Shown: positions 8,528-18,889 of the stretch, one piece after another
How positions within the stretch are numbered: the stretch's first letter is position 1
Layout: each line of letters starts with the position of its first letter
Origin: Kordia algicida
GTDB taxonomy: Bacteria; Bacteroidota; Bacteroidia; Flavobacteriales; Flavobacteriaceae
DNA length: 64,000 nucleotides
NCBI RefSeq assembly: GCF_051013375.1
Contig: NZ_CP142125.1
Direction: 5' to 3' (one strand)
Notes under the pieces: generated by a model
The model's input: only the letters and a program-made list of their open reading frames with translations
What the model was told of the DNA's origin: nothing
Databases searched by the model: none
Position numbers and translations under genes: made by a program

Positions 8528-8752
8528 TTAACAAATTGGATATGCTGTTTGACCACAGGTAGCAGAAACATCACAGTTATCAATTGTGTGTCCCGGGTTG
8601 CAAGGTTCCGAATGGCATTCGCAAAAGGATTCATTAGTTACACGACAATTAAAGTTTATAAGTGTGTCAGTTCCACCTTTAATTTTCATTACCTTAAGAT
8701 TAGAAATAAATTTCTTGTTCAGGGTCAGTGCTTTAAAACTCTTTTTTTTCAT
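8528..8752 (-). CDS. Class I lanthipeptide-type GG-leader precursor, Cys-rich
   Basis: A 74-aa precursor. The leader (KKKSFKALTLNKKFISNLK, then KIKGG at residues 23-27) is the Bacteroidota type annotated as class I lanthipeptide or GG-family natural-product precursor. The core of 47 residues has six Cys (NCRV, FCECH, PCNPG, NCDV, TCGQ, PIC gives seven counting the last) and several Ser/Thr. Lanthionine formation would need LanB and LanC, which are not in this window, so the peptide may instead form disulfides or be modified by enzymes encoded elsewhere. Its start codon ATG at 8752 begins the conserved MKKK block. It is convergent with the 60-aa precursor. Confidence 0.85.
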   Translation of the reverse strand: MKKKSFKALTLNKKFISNLKVMKIKGGTDTLINFNCRVTNESFCECHSEPCNPGHTIDNCDVSATCGQTAYPIC

Positions 8753-9384
8753 GGTTAATATATTTATAAATTACGTTTAGAAACAAATATATGATTAAGT
8801 ACTTATGTATGCAATGAATAGGAGTCGGTTTTGAGTAAATAAGACTTTAATTAGTGGTAACTACGTAAGTGTTTTAATGACATGTTGTACGGGTAATAAT
8901 AGAATTGAAAAGTTAGCACAAGAAACGTTTAAAATATTGGAATTGAACCTTGGCTAGTACTTTTTCTGCCTATTCCCTAAACTTCCTAACTTTGCAAAGT
9001 AATCACAAACGACATCATAATTTTATGTTGGGGTTTCCACTATATATTGCTGCTTCGCGCAGTATAAAGCGGTCAGGCTATTCACTATTCCTCTGTAAAT
9101 TCTAAAAATATACATGTTTGATTTTCATGTATTTAAAATTTAAAGGATTAACTGCGAACAGGTAATCGTATTCGTTTGTGTATTCTTATTTTATTTAGTT
9201 ATACTTTTCAAAAATATAGATAAATACCATATTTTTTAAATTATCAATAAAGAATATGCTTTTTATTTTATTAAAAATATATTTAATAAAAGTAATTATA
9301 ATTACTCACTCTAATATTTTACGAAAATTCTAATTGCGAAAACGTAATCTTTATCTTAATTTAGGTAAAGAAAATTTATTTTAT
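8753..9384. other. AT-rich interval with a short dispersed repeat (copy B)
   Basis: No gene is seen except a possible TTG-started extension of the next CDS from 9334. Bases 9026-9095 (GGGGTTTCCACTATATATTG ... GCGGTCAGGCTATTCACTAT) share the CAGGCTATTCACTAT core with repeats at 7696 and 50012. The last 200 bases before the defence-like operon are extremely AT-rich and probably contain its promoter, but no clear TTG/TAnnTTTG pair stands out. Confidence 0.5.
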
Positions 9385-10470
9385 ATGCCATTAAGAGCAA
9401 TCGTGGATAACGAGGAGATTATTTCTTCTTTTTTAACTAAAGAAGAATGGGTTGAATTAACTAGAAAAGTTAAATTAAATTCTTTAGATGTAATTATTTG
9501 TGACACTGATCGAAAAGGAGTTTTAAAAATCAATAAAAATGGAACTCAATATTTTGCTCATAAAAGAGGAGAAAAACCTGAAAATTGGAAACCTGAAAAT
9601 ATCAAAATTATTGATATTAAAAACCAAGTTCTTTTAGGTTGTAATGATGCTGGTTGGAATTCTATATCAGAATATATTTACACTGATTTATATATTGATA
9701 TAGTTGCTACTAAAAATCAACATAAAGTTGGATTTAAAATAGAGTTGACTTCTTCAAAATTATCAGAAATTGAGAATTTACAAGAAAAATATAAAGCTAA
9801 TGATATTAGAGTTTGTTGGCTGTTTAAAAAACCTCCTAAAGAAATTACAAATTATGATGATTCAATTCAAGCGAACAAAGAAATCCCTTCATTCAAATTG
9901 ATAGAGAATGAGCAAAAGCAATTAAAAGTCCAATTAAACCAACACAATTTAAATATTCGTGAATTCATTAGTAGTCTTTTGTCAAGGAAGATTAAATTTG
10001 CTCCAGAGTTAAAAGCTAAAGAAGCACAAGAAATTGAAGTTCATTTTTTTAAACATATTTGTTATAATTGCGGAGAAAACCAACATGCTTATTTTATTGA
10101 AGAAACATTGCAAAGTATCTGTGGCATTGAAATATACATCGGGAATTCAATGTGGAATAGTGATAGTCTAAAATATCATCCAAATATTGTTAATTCAGTC
10201 CTCAATTATGAAAAATCAGAACATGGTAGTCATTTAAAAATTGGCGAAATTAAAGAAAGATATAGTCGTACTACGAGAAGTTCTTACATGTCATTTGGCT
10301 GTTACAAATGTGATGCGCTTTTTGGAGATTGGTATTTACAAGAAGATATCAGAGAAGCAAAGCTTTATGGCTCTGAAGAAATTATATATGTTGAGATTGA
10401 ATCAATTGATCTGAAAGATCACTCTTTTCATTGGTGTTACAGTGAAACTAAAAATTACTGTAATCAATGA
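9385..10470 (+). CDS. CoiA-like nuclease with zinc-finger C-terminus
   Basis: A 361-aa protein (378 aa if the TTG at 9334 is used; I prefer the ATG at 9385 because the CoiA-like pattern begins there). The N-terminal part resembles competence protein CoiA: a small beta-rich region with KINKNGTQYFAHKRG (about residues 48-62), then a PD-(D/E)xK-like core with YIDIVA (about 105) and GFKIELT (about 117), followed by NDIRVCWLFK, the usual CoiA strand. The C-terminal half has CYNCG (about 225) and CYKCD (about 305), a likely zinc site. CoiA acts in DNA uptake in Gram-positives, but here it opens a five-gene operon with a STAND NTPase and a PLD-fold protein. It overlaps the next gene by four bases. 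Confidence 0.65.
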   Translation: MPLRAIVDNEEIISSFLTKEEWVELTRKVKLNSLDVIICDTDRKGVLKINKNGTQYFAHKRGEKPENWKPENIKIIDIKNQVLLGCNDAGWNSISEYIYTDLYIDIVATKNQHKVGFKIELTSSKLSEIENLQEKYKANDIRVCWLFKKPPKEITNYDDSIQANKEIPSFKLIENEQKQLKVQLNQHNLNIREFISSLLSRKIKFAPELKAKEAQEIEVHFFKHICYNCGENQHAYFIEETLQSICGIEIYIGNSMWNSDSLKYHPNIVNSVLNYEKSEHGSHLKIGEIKERYSRTTRSSYMSFGCYKCDALFGDWYLQEDIREAKLYGSEEIIYVEIESIDLKDHSFHWCYSETKNYCNQ

Positions 10471-13400
10471 AAAAAAATACACAACTTTCAATAAATTACA
10501 CTACTCAAGAAAAAATCAAGTCTTTAAGTAAGCGAATAGGATACTTAACTACAAATAGAAGCCGTAATAATTATATTGATGTAAAAATAAAATCAGAAAA
10601 TCTTCAATATAATCTGTCTTTATTACTAAGTCATATCATCCTTAAGCTGGATATGCCTGACAGAAGCAAAAAAGCTTTTTTGAGCATTATAGAAGAATAT
10701 AATTCTGAAAACAATACCAATTTAAAATTTAAAGATTTTGAAGAAATAAATTGGATAAGAGTCATAAATAAAAATATTTTCCTACCTCGATTAGTTTGTA
10801 GCTTTTTATGGAATATAGAGAATTCTTCCAAGAAAAACGAAATAAAAATACCAGTAGGGAAAGAGCATGTTACCGCTTGCCTTAAAATTTATTATGATAA
10901 GTATTTTTTTAACGAACACTTAACAATAAATAGGGATTGTTTAGATCAAATTTTAAAAGATCATACCATCAAGAGCATTACAATAGATTGGTTGTTAGAT
11001 AAAAATATTATTGCGATTCATCTTGATAGGGAAGCATATATTTGGAAGGCACAAAATTATCTTCGATATCTTGGAGATGAAATCACAGCTACTATTTGGT
11101 TATTAATCGGTGGAGAAAATGCTACAAAAGAGCAATTTAGCTTATTTTTCGATAATATAAATGAAGTCAAACTTTACACAAATCACATTGATGATTATTT
11201 ATCCGAAAAAAATATAGCTAGATTAAGTGAACTCTCAATGTTCTTTTTAAGAACTGAGAATGACTTTAACAATTCAAAAGAGGAATTCAAAAAAAATTGG
11301 TTGGATGCAGAAGGTTATGTTCATAATGACATAAATACTGAAATTCCAAAACTTATTTTTAACTATAACTCTCCATATGACTTTATCAATAGTTTAGAAT
11401 ATTATAGAGAAGAATACACCAACACTTTCGATTATCAAAGTATAAGAAGTATATGTCATCCTTTTTTCAACATCATCTTTGCTCATGATAAGAAAGAACA
11501 TATATTCCATTGTAATTTCATTGACCTACTTTCGAATACTTCACAAGCTCCACTAATTTGGATTTTATATGACCACATAAAACATAATTTTTCTTCTATA
11601 ATTCCTTACTTAATAACTAATGTTAGTACAATACCTATTGCCTTCAAATTGATAGCTGAGATTGAAATAGATCAAGATGTTTTAATTGAACAATCCAATC
11701 GTGATTCAAAATTTGTAGAAAGCTGTGAACTAAAAAATACTTTTTGGCTTCAAATGCTAGATTTAACATTAGAGCAATTAAGCACAATCAATGATGATGT
11801 AGTTAAAGGGGAAGTCTTATCAAAAATTTTAATCAATTTATCAAAAGAAGTTTTTGTTAGTAGATCACACCAAATTAATGGAAATATATTAAGTGAAATT
11901 TTAGAAAAACGCTACACAAGAACACTAAAAAGGCTCAAAGAGTATAGAAAATATAAAGCAATTAATTTGTCATTAGGATCAATTAAAGCAAGATTTATTT
12001 TTGATGTGCTCCCAAGTATCATTACTTTACTTATAAATGACTTTTATTCTTACAAGCATTATGACCCAAATTTGACGTGTGTAAATCTAGGACTAATTGA
12101 TTTATCTATTGAATTAATCAAAATTTGTGATCTTAAAATTTTAAAAAATGAAATCTCAACAGAAAGAGAAAATGAAATTATAGCTTCTAAGAAAAAATTA
12201 ATTTTGGTATTAAAAAAGTATCTCTATCAGTTTCAGATTCAAAATCAAGTTAATATTAAATTTTACGAATCTATTCCAATAGAAAAAAGATTCATAAATA
12301 AAACTTTTTATAAATGCGGTCTAGAAATAATTGATTGGGGATATATGCTATTATTTTTTGAAAAGGAAAAATTACTAGATGAGTATTTAAGTGAATTTAA
12401 AAGCAGTATTCTAATTGAAACCACTACTAATGAATATAGTGATTATAACAGAATACTGTTTCATAATATTAGGAACTTTTTAAAAATATTAATGCTAGGT
12501 TTTTTAACAATAAATAAAGATAAAGATAAGTATGAAATTAATGGTTATCCATTTTCGTCATCAATTAATAAATTAGAAGAAAGTATAAAGTTTTTATCAG
12601 TTAAGTATTCGGTAAATGAAATTCATAACAGTAGACTTGATGTTTTTGATCAGAAATTTGATTGGGATACTTACTACCCGAATTTCAAAGGCTTAAATGA
12701 ATTATTATATTCTTGTATTTATTATTTTGAAGAAAGTAATAAGGAAGAATTTATTTTCAACTTATTTGAGGATTCAAATGACATCACTAGAATGCTAAGT
12801 GCTATTAATATTCTAGATTCTAAAAAGTTAGAGAAAACTATATCTAATAAGCTTGATAAAATTAATATTAATAAGTTTTTGGATGGAGTCTATTCTCTTA
12901 CAAATTTACAAAATACTCTTATTGAAGCGGTTAATTCAGACGACTACTGGGAATTAGCAAAACCACTAATCGATAAGATCAAAAGTTATATAGAACGCAA
13001 AAAAAATGATTTTAATACTAAAATGCTTCTATTTGAGGTAAGTTTATTGTTAGCTTTCAAGGAAAAAGATATTAAAAAAATGATGGAAATTGCCATTCCA
13101 GAAAAGGAGTATTCTATCAATAAAATTAATACAAAAGGAAACAATCTAAAAAAGTTTTTCATTTCCATTTTTGAGTTATACAATAATAAAAATCATGAAA
13201 GAGCTATTGAAATCCTAAAGCTATTATTAACCAATGAAACAAACAATATTCGTTTCGCTTTTCAGCTGTATAGGGCGGAAACTATTCAAGCATTTAATTC
13301 TAGTGATATAGCTCAATTAAAAGGCATTAAACATGAATGGGAAAATTTTATAACTCAACTGTCAGACAATGACAAAAAAGGTCTTATATACTATTCTGAA

Positions 13401-14318
13401 TCCATAGATACAGTCAATATATATCATTATGTAGCTACAAATGATTATCTTAAATTTGACCAGACTATAAGTGTTTTGACTCTAAAAAGTTTATATGATG
13501 AAACGTTTATAGAAATTATATATAATCATTACATAAAAAGAGAATTGTATGAGGTAGCATACGATTATTTAAATAAAGTTCAAGGTTATTATTCTAAAAA
13601 TGAAATAGAAATCCCATTGGTGGTTTCACAGCTCAAACATCAACATTTTGACGAAGAAATTCTAAATAAATTCAAATTGAATTTAAGAAGTTTACCAACT
13701 TTAAGAGTAGACGATATACCAAAAGTATTGCCAGGTAATCTAAATGGAAAATTTAATTTGAATCTTTTTATCCTACAAGAGCTTATTCAAGCTTCACACA
13801 TTATGGTTGATAAAATTGAATCTGTAAGACAAATAACCCATGAAAATCGCTTCAATGACTTATTATTAGCTATTTTAAAGCTACGTTTCTCAATTTGGGG
13901 TTGGAACATTTCAGATCAACAAAGAATTGGAATATCTGATGGAGGAAAAGATGCGGGTTCAGCGGATATAACCATAGATTCGTCAGGAAATCTACAAATA
14001 GCTTTATTGGAAGGGTTAATCTTAAAAAACAAAAAATACACACATACACACTTTTTAAAATGTCGTAAGTATTCTAAATCTTTAGACTTGTACTTTATGA
14101 TAGTTTATGTTTTAGGAAAAGGAAAAGACTTCATCAAAGAATGTGAAAAATACAAAAAGCATATAGAAAGTATAGATTATCCGTTGAATTTTTCATTTGA
14201 TAAAACCCCTATTGATATAAGTAATGAGTTTAAAAACATAGGGCATTTACAAGTATTGAAATCAAATAGTTCCAACAAAAAAGAAATGTATCATTTAATT
14301 ATAGATTTAATACAATAA
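10467..14318 (+). CDS. Large helical protein with nuclease-like C-terminal domain
   Basis: A 1283-aa protein with no recognisable ATPase motif. Most of it is alpha-helical and Leu/Ile/Lys/Asn-rich, like an extended helical-repeat scaffold (TPR- or HEAT-like by eye). The last 150 residues differ: GISDGGKDAGSADITID (about 1155-1172) and LQIALLEGLIL (about 1176-1186), then HTHFLKCRKYSKSLDLYFMIVYV. The order Asp ... Glu-x-Leu followed by a His and Tyr-rich strand resembles a PD-(D/E)xK nuclease core, as in tails of other large bacterial defence proteins. It starts in the stop codon of the CoiA-like gene, so translation is coupled. I infer a sensor or effector partner of the downstream STAND protein. 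Confidence 0.6.
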   Translation: MKKNTQLSINYTTQEKIKSLSKRIGYLTTNRSRNNYIDVKIKSENLQYNLSLLLSHIILKLDMPDRSKKAFLSIIEEYNSENNTNLKFKDFEEINWIRVINKNIFLPRLVCSFLWNIENSSKKNEIKIPVGKEHVTACLKIYYDKYFFNEHLTINRDCLDQILKDHTIKSITIDWLLDKNIIAIHLDREAYIWKAQNYLRYLGDEITATIWLLIGGENATKEQFSLFFDNINEVKLYTNHIDDYLSEKNIARLSELSMFFLRTENDFNNSKEEFKKNWLDAEGYVHNDINTEIPKLIFNYNSPYDFINSLEYYREEYTNTFDYQSIRSICHPFFNIIFAHDKKEHIFHCNFIDLLSNTSQAPLIWILYDHIKHNFSSIIPYLITNVSTIPIAFKLIAEIEIDQDVLIEQSNRDSKFVESCELKNTFWLQMLDLTLEQLSTINDDVVKGEVLSKILINLSKEVFVSRSHQINGNILSEILEKRYTRTLKRLKEYRKYKAINLSLGSIKARFIFDVLPSIITLLINDFYSYKHYDPNLTCVNLGLIDLSIELIKICDLKILKNEISTERENEIIASKKKLILVLKKYLYQFQIQNQVNIKFYESIPIEKRFINKTFYKCGLEIIDWGYMLLFFEKEKLLDEYLSEFKSSILIETTTNEYSDYNRILFHNIRNFLKILMLGFLTINKDKDKYEINGYPFSSSINKLEESIKFLSVKYSVNEIHNSRLDVFDQKFDWDTYYPNFKGLNELLYSCIYYFEESNKEEFIFNLFEDSNDITRMLSAINILDSKKLEKTISNKLDKININKFLDGVYSLTNLQNTLIEAVNSDDYWELAKPLIDKIKSYIERKKNDFNTKMLLFEVSLLLAFKEKDIKKMMEIAIPEKEYSINKINTKGNNLKKFFISIFELYNNKNHERAIEILKLLLTNETNNIRFAFQLYRAETIQAFNSSDIAQLKGIKHEWENFITQLSDNDKKGLIYYSESIDTVNIYHYVATNDYLKFDQTISVLTLKSLYDETFIEIIYNHYIKRELYEVAYDYLNKVQGYYSKNEIEIPLVVSQLKHQHFDEEILNKFKLNLRSLPTLRVDDIPKVLPGNLNGKFNLNLFILQELIQASHIMVDKIESVRQITHENRFNDLLLAILKLRFSIWGWNISDQQRIGISDGGKDAGSADITIDSSGNLQIALLEGLILKNKKYTHTHFLKCRKYSKSLDLYFMIVYVLGKGKDFIKECEKYKKHIESIDYPLNFSFDKTPIDISNEFKNIGHLQVLKSNSSNKKEMYHLIIDLIQ

Positions 14319-14374
14319 TGAAAAAGTCAAAACAAAAAGTAAAAAACATATAATTATTTAAAATAATAAATTAA

Positions 14375-17300
14375 ATGATTCAACTATCTAGCATTAAAGA
14401 GCGATTAAAGAATTTCAACGATACAGAATTTCAAGAGTTGTGTGACTCCTTTTTAGGTTTACGACATAGAGGTTACAAAGCTTACGCACGTAGTGGTGCT
14501 CACAATATAAAGCAAAAAACGACAATAGGTACTCCCGATTCCTTTTTCTTGATGCCTAATGGACGCTATTTATTTATTGAATCAACTACTATAGCTCATA
14601 AGGGTAACCAACTTTTAGATAAGTTAAAACAAGATATATCTAATTGTTTAAATAAAAAAAAAACAGGAATTCCTGTAAATAAAATACAAGAAATTATTCT
14701 TTGTTATAATTCTAATCTAACAGCTCACCAATTAGAAGAAGTTAATAAAGAAGCTATTGAAGTCATGGGAAAGCTTCCAACTCATAATAGTCTAAATTCA
14801 TTAGCACATGAGTTATTTTTTCATCATAAAAATTTAGTACATCATTATTTGAAATTACCTCTTGATACAGGACAGGTTATTTTATTAGAAAAATTTATTG
14901 AAGAATATGACAATGGAAAACAGAAGCTCGCAACACCTTTGGCGGGAAAGTTTCTTCATAGAGTTGAAGAATTAAAAAAGGTTCAGCAAAACTTAAATTC
15001 AAATGATATAGTCATTATTTCAGGAGCATCGGGTGTAGGTAAGTCTAAATTAGCGTTACAAGCAATCAAAGAATTTTTAGAATTAAACTTAAACTATAAT
15101 GCCTATGCTATCTCGCCCAAAGGAGCAGATATATTAGATGACTTGAGGAGTTATTTTGATACCAAAGAAAATAGTATTCTTTTTGTAGATGATGTTAATA
15201 GATTTGACAAGTTTGAGCAAATACTTGGGTTCTACGGAGAACTTAAAAAAGGAAAACTAAAGCTTATTTTAACTGTTCGCGATTATGCATTGGAAAATGT
15301 TAGAGATTGGTTAGCTCTTTATAAAAGTTCCATAATCAAAGTGAAAGGATTTAATGATGAAGAAATTAAAACAATCTTACAAGCTAAACCCTATGAGATT
15401 TTTAATGATATATATCAGCGTAAAATCTGTTCAATAGCTAAAGGAAATGCCAGACTTGCAGTTATGATGGCGATTATTGCTAAAAAAACTAATACATTAG
15501 ATTTATTTAATGACGTTTCAGATTTATTTGAACAATATTTTCGAACTTTTACATATGATAAAGATTCTTTTAAAGATAAAAGAGTTTTAAAAGCATTGGG
15601 TATACTTTCGTTTTTTTACACACTACCTTATAATGATAATGAAATATTAGATTCAGTTTCAAATGCGTTTTCAATTTCTAGTGACGAATTACGAGAAGCT
15701 TTCGATGTACTGCATAATTTAGACTTTATTGAATTAAACTATCATCATGTTAGAATAGGAGAACAGAATCTTTCCACGTATTATTTTTATAAAGTATTTA
15801 TAAAAGATAAATTATTGTCATTTGATTCGCTTTGGAGAAATTATTTCAATTCTCATCAACAAAGATTTAGAGATACACTATACCCAATTTTTCAAAATTT
15901 TAATAAAGATTTTTTTATTAGCCAGATAAAGCCTGTGTTACTTTCTTATTGGTTAAACATTGACAGTGAAAAAAGTGAAATAAGATTTTTGAAGTTTTCA
16001 TGGGAATTCATTCCAAACGAATGCTTAACACATATTAATTCAATTATTGAAAAAAAGGAATACTCAAAAGTTACAGAGCTAAAGGTAACGTATGAGAGAA
16101 ATGAATTTACTTCTACCTCAAATAGAGAAGTATACTTGGACTTACTTGCTAATTTTTTTAAAGATCAAGAATATAGTTTAGAAGCGATTGATACTTCTTT
16201 TGGGCTTATAGAACGAGAACCACGCCATCTATCACAATTGATTTACAGAATAGATCAAAACTTTTATTTTTCGGAAGAAGATTATAATTGTCAATTTAGA
16301 AGACAATCAGATTTAATAGATTACCTAATTACGAACTTAAACAAAGGAGAGTTGTATAAACTTTCCTTCTTAACAATCTCAAAAACTATACTAAGAGCAT
16401 TACATTGGGAAGATAAAGAAAAAGCACCAAAAGAAGTTAGTAGAAGTTCAGTAAAGCAAATACGGCATAAGATTATAAAAACTATTTTAAGTCTCTATGA
16501 AATATTTCCAAGAGAATGCTATAATATAATATTTGATTTTTCAATTGAATCTACAAGATACAGTACTGATACAACCAAATTTGATCTTACTTATTTAATT
16601 CCATGGATAGATGCAAATTTAGATAAAAATAATTTTCAGCATTGTTATTATATTCAAGAACTGATCCGAGCTTGTATTAAAAAAAAATATATCCATGATG
16701 ACTTTAAGCGATTAAAGCTATCATTTGAACACCCTACATATAAGATTTTTGAATTAGTTAATTGGAGTAGAAAAAGAGCAAAAGACAGTTATGATTTTGA
16801 TAATTATAAAGAATTCGAGCAATTAAAGAAAATTGAAATTGAAGAAAATTTAACTTTCACATCGAAAAATGAAATAAAATCTTTCTTTCAACGATACATT
16901 AAAATTTTAGAATGGGATAAGATAAACCTTTACTCACAACATTATGTGATAAACATAATTATAACATCAAATTTGAAAAACGATAAAGAAATTGGATTTA
17001 TTACGTTTTTAGAATTTGCTAGACTTAGGGATAAAGGCACTTTTAATTCTGAAGTCTTTGTTTCTTATGTAGCAACTGATGAGTTTACTATCGATTTAGA
17101 ATTAACTGAGAGATTTTGGAAAATTATTGATTCTGAAAAATTAAATCAAAAGTGGAAAATTGATATACTTACAAGTTTACATGAAAAAGATATATCGGAA
17201 GAATATCTTCTTCGACTTTATACCTTTTTTAGTAATACTAATGTAGATTTTGGAATTGACCATAAGCGCCTCCAAAAATATGAGAAATTAGATTCTGATT

Positions 17301-18097
17301 TTTTTCTAAAAATAATCAGATTTACAGTTGAAAAAATTGAAAAAGAAAATTTAAAAATATGGATATATGAAGATTCTTTTATTGAAATAAGTAAATCGAT
17401 AAAAGATATTAAACTTTTGAAAAAGGCTTATATCCAGCAAGGAAAGATTGACAGTCACTTTGACCATAGTGGAGAAGCCTTATTAATGATTTTGAAATCA
17501 GATTCGTATTTTCTTTTAGAATTAGTCAAAGAAACCTTGAAGGACAAAGACTACATCTATAAATCTGAAGAAAAAAAAGCATTATCTATTGTATGGGAAT
17601 TACCGAATCCTACTGATGTAATGAACGAAATAGTAGAATATGCTATCAATATTGATGATTATTATTTTGCCATGGATCACTTTTTAAACACATTCTTTAA
17701 AAGATTAAATTCAAACATAAAAAAAGCTGATGACTATTTAATATATCTTATTAAGATTTATCACAGTCAACCAAAAATAATAGATATTGTTTTTAATATT
17801 ATTTACAAGTCAAGAAAAGAATTATTTGAAAGGGCATTTATCGTATATATTAGAAAAAATCAAAATCTCGAAAATTTCAAAAAAATTCAATGGCTTGATA
17901 GGCAAATAATTTATTCTGGTGATGCAATTGTTGGAGCAATTAAAGCGGGTAAATGGGAAAGACTTTTAAATCTTATTGAAAAAACAAATCTTGGAATGAA
18001 AACACTTTCTATAAAAAGATATATTAGACAAAAAATAGACGATCAACTTCAAAAAGCTGAATATGAGAAAAAAAGAAAATTTATCAATAAATTTTAA
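14375..18097 (+). CDS. STAND NTPase with N-terminal restriction-endonuclease-like domain (Avs-like architecture)
   Basis: A 1240-aa three-part protein. Residues 1-130 look like a PD-(D/E)xK nuclease: GTPDSFFLMPNGRYLFIESTT (about 51-71) gives D ... E-x-T. Residues 190-400 are a P-loop STAND module: GASGVGKSKLA (Walker A, about 215), ILFVDDVNRFD (Walker B, about 268), LTVRDYAL (about 302; sensor-like Arg) and a winged-helix region. The remaining 800 residues are helical repeats, the usual ligand-sensing half. Nuclease-STAND-helical-repeat order is that of Avs antiphage receptors, although the sequence is not one I can place in a known Avs type. It is 56 bases after the 1283-aa gene and two bases before the next one. 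Confidence 0.75.
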   Translation: MIQLSSIKERLKNFNDTEFQELCDSFLGLRHRGYKAYARSGAHNIKQKTTIGTPDSFFLMPNGRYLFIESTTIAHKGNQLLDKLKQDISNCLNKKKTGIPVNKIQEIILCYNSNLTAHQLEEVNKEAIEVMGKLPTHNSLNSLAHELFFHHKNLVHHYLKLPLDTGQVILLEKFIEEYDNGKQKLATPLAGKFLHRVEELKKVQQNLNSNDIVIISGASGVGKSKLALQAIKEFLELNLNYNAYAISPKGADILDDLRSYFDTKENSILFVDDVNRFDKFEQILGFYGELKKGKLKLILTVRDYALENVRDWLALYKSSIIKVKGFNDEEIKTILQAKPYEIFNDIYQRKICSIAKGNARLAVMMAIIAKKTNTLDLFNDVSDLFEQYFRTFTYDKDSFKDKRVLKALGILSFFYTLPYNDNEILDSVSNAFSISSDELREAFDVLHNLDFIELNYHHVRIGEQNLSTYYFYKVFIKDKLLSFDSLWRNYFNSHQQRFRDTLYPIFQNFNKDFFISQIKPVLLSYWLNIDSEKSEIRFLKFSWEFIPNECLTHINSIIEKKEYSKVTELKVTYERNEFTSTSNREVYLDLLANFFKDQEYSLEAIDTSFGLIEREPRHLSQLIYRIDQNFYFSEEDYNCQFRRQSDLIDYLITNLNKGELYKLSFLTISKTILRALHWEDKEKAPKEVSRSSVKQIRHKIIKTILSLYEIFPRECYNIIFDFSIESTRYSTDTTKFDLTYLIPWIDANLDKNNFQHCYYIQELIRACIKKKYIHDDFKRLKLSFEHPTYKIFELVNWSRKRAKDSYDFDNYKEFEQLKKIEIEENLTFTSKNEIKSFFQRYIKILEWDKINLYSQHYVINIIITSNLKNDKEIGFITFLEFARLRDKGTFNSEVFVSYVATDEFTIDLELTERFWKIIDSEKLNQKWKIDILTSLHEKDISEEYLLRLYTFFSNTNVDFGIDHKRLQKYEKLDSDFFLKIIRFTVEKIEKENLKIWIYEDSFIEISKSIKDIKLLKKAYIQQGKIDSHFDHSGEALLMILKSDSYFLLELVKETLKDKDYIYKSEEKKALSIVWELPNPTDVMNEIVEYAINIDDYYFAMDHFLNTFFKRLNSNIKKADDYLIYLIKIYHSQPKIIDIVFNIIYKSRKELFERAFIVYIRKNQNLENFKKIQWLDRQIIYSGDAIVGAIKAGKWERLLNLIEKTNLGMKTLSIKRYIRQKIDDQLQKAEYEKKRKFINKF

Positions 18098-18099
18098 TT

Positions 18100-18864
18100 A
18101 TGAAAGAAGCCATAGACCTACTCAACAGTACAGGAAAACTCAACTTAACTTTTCTTATTCTAGCAATACTCAGTATTGTCTTAGCTATCTATTTTTACAT
18201 TAAATCTAAAAAAGAGAAAAAGCCTGTATATAGCCTACAGACTACTAAGTTAATTGAAAATAATATTTCTTCAATAGAAAAATTAAATATTTCATTTGCG
18301 GATAAGCCCGTTAAAAATTTATCTGTCACAAAATTAGCCTTTTGGAACGCAGGTAAACAATCCATAAGAGATAACGACTTTGTTCAAGCTGATCGTTTAA
18401 GAATTTTACCGATTGATGATTTTACAATTTTTGATTACAAGGTTGACTTTGAAAATAATCTAAACAATGTCAAGGTCAAACAAAAAAAAGATTCTTCTTT
18501 AATTATTACATTTGATTATTTAGACTTAAATCAAGGAATAATTTTATCAATTTTTCATAATGGGAATGCCAATAAAAGTATTGTTATTAAGGGATCTTTC
18601 ATAGGCTCTAAAAAAGTTTCTAGAAGTAAGGAACGAAAACGTCTTTCATATTTTATTGAAAATAATTTATTTTATAATTTCATAATTGAGCCACCAAAAA
18701 TGTATCCAATTTTATTATTTTTTTTTAGAATTATTTCAATTTTTATATTAATTCCCTATTTCATTTTTATATTTCTTCCCTGTGCGATTTTGGATGGAAT
18801 CTATGATTCTATACTTAATAAATCTCCGAAAAAATTCCATTTATACAAAGACACCGAAGAATAA
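18100..18864 (+). CDS. Two-TM membrane protein of the STAND operon
   Basis: A 254-aa protein with a TM helix near the N-terminus (about residues 14-34, FLILAILSIVLAIYFYI), a cytosolic beta-rich domain (about 45-185, containing SVTKLAFWNAGKQSI and the acidic IIITFDYLDL-type strand), and a second long hydrophobic segment (about 204-230). I do not recognise a catalytic motif. The start is two bases after the STAND stop codon, so the two are tightly coupled. In several antiphage systems a membrane protein with a beta-domain is the effector that disrupts the membrane; that role here is an inference from context only. Confidence 0.7.
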   Translation: MKEAIDLLNSTGKLNLTFLILAILSIVLAIYFYIKSKKEKKPVYSLQTTKLIENNISSIEKLNISFADKPVKNLSVTKLAFWNAGKQSIRDNDFVQADRLRILPIDDFTIFDYKVDFENNLNNVKVKQKKDSSLIITFDYLDLNQGIILSIFHNGNANKSIVIKGSFIGSKKVSRSKERKRLSYFIENNLFYNFIIEPPKMYPILLFFFRIISIFILIPYFIFIFLPCAILDGIYDSILNKSPKKFHLYKDTEE

Positions 18865-18889
18865 ATAACTAAATAAAACAATACTACAA

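Noticed and set aside
14319..14374. An 11-codon frame between the 1283-aa gene and the STAND gene
   Set aside because: Far too short and lysine-only; the spacer is simply AT-rich.
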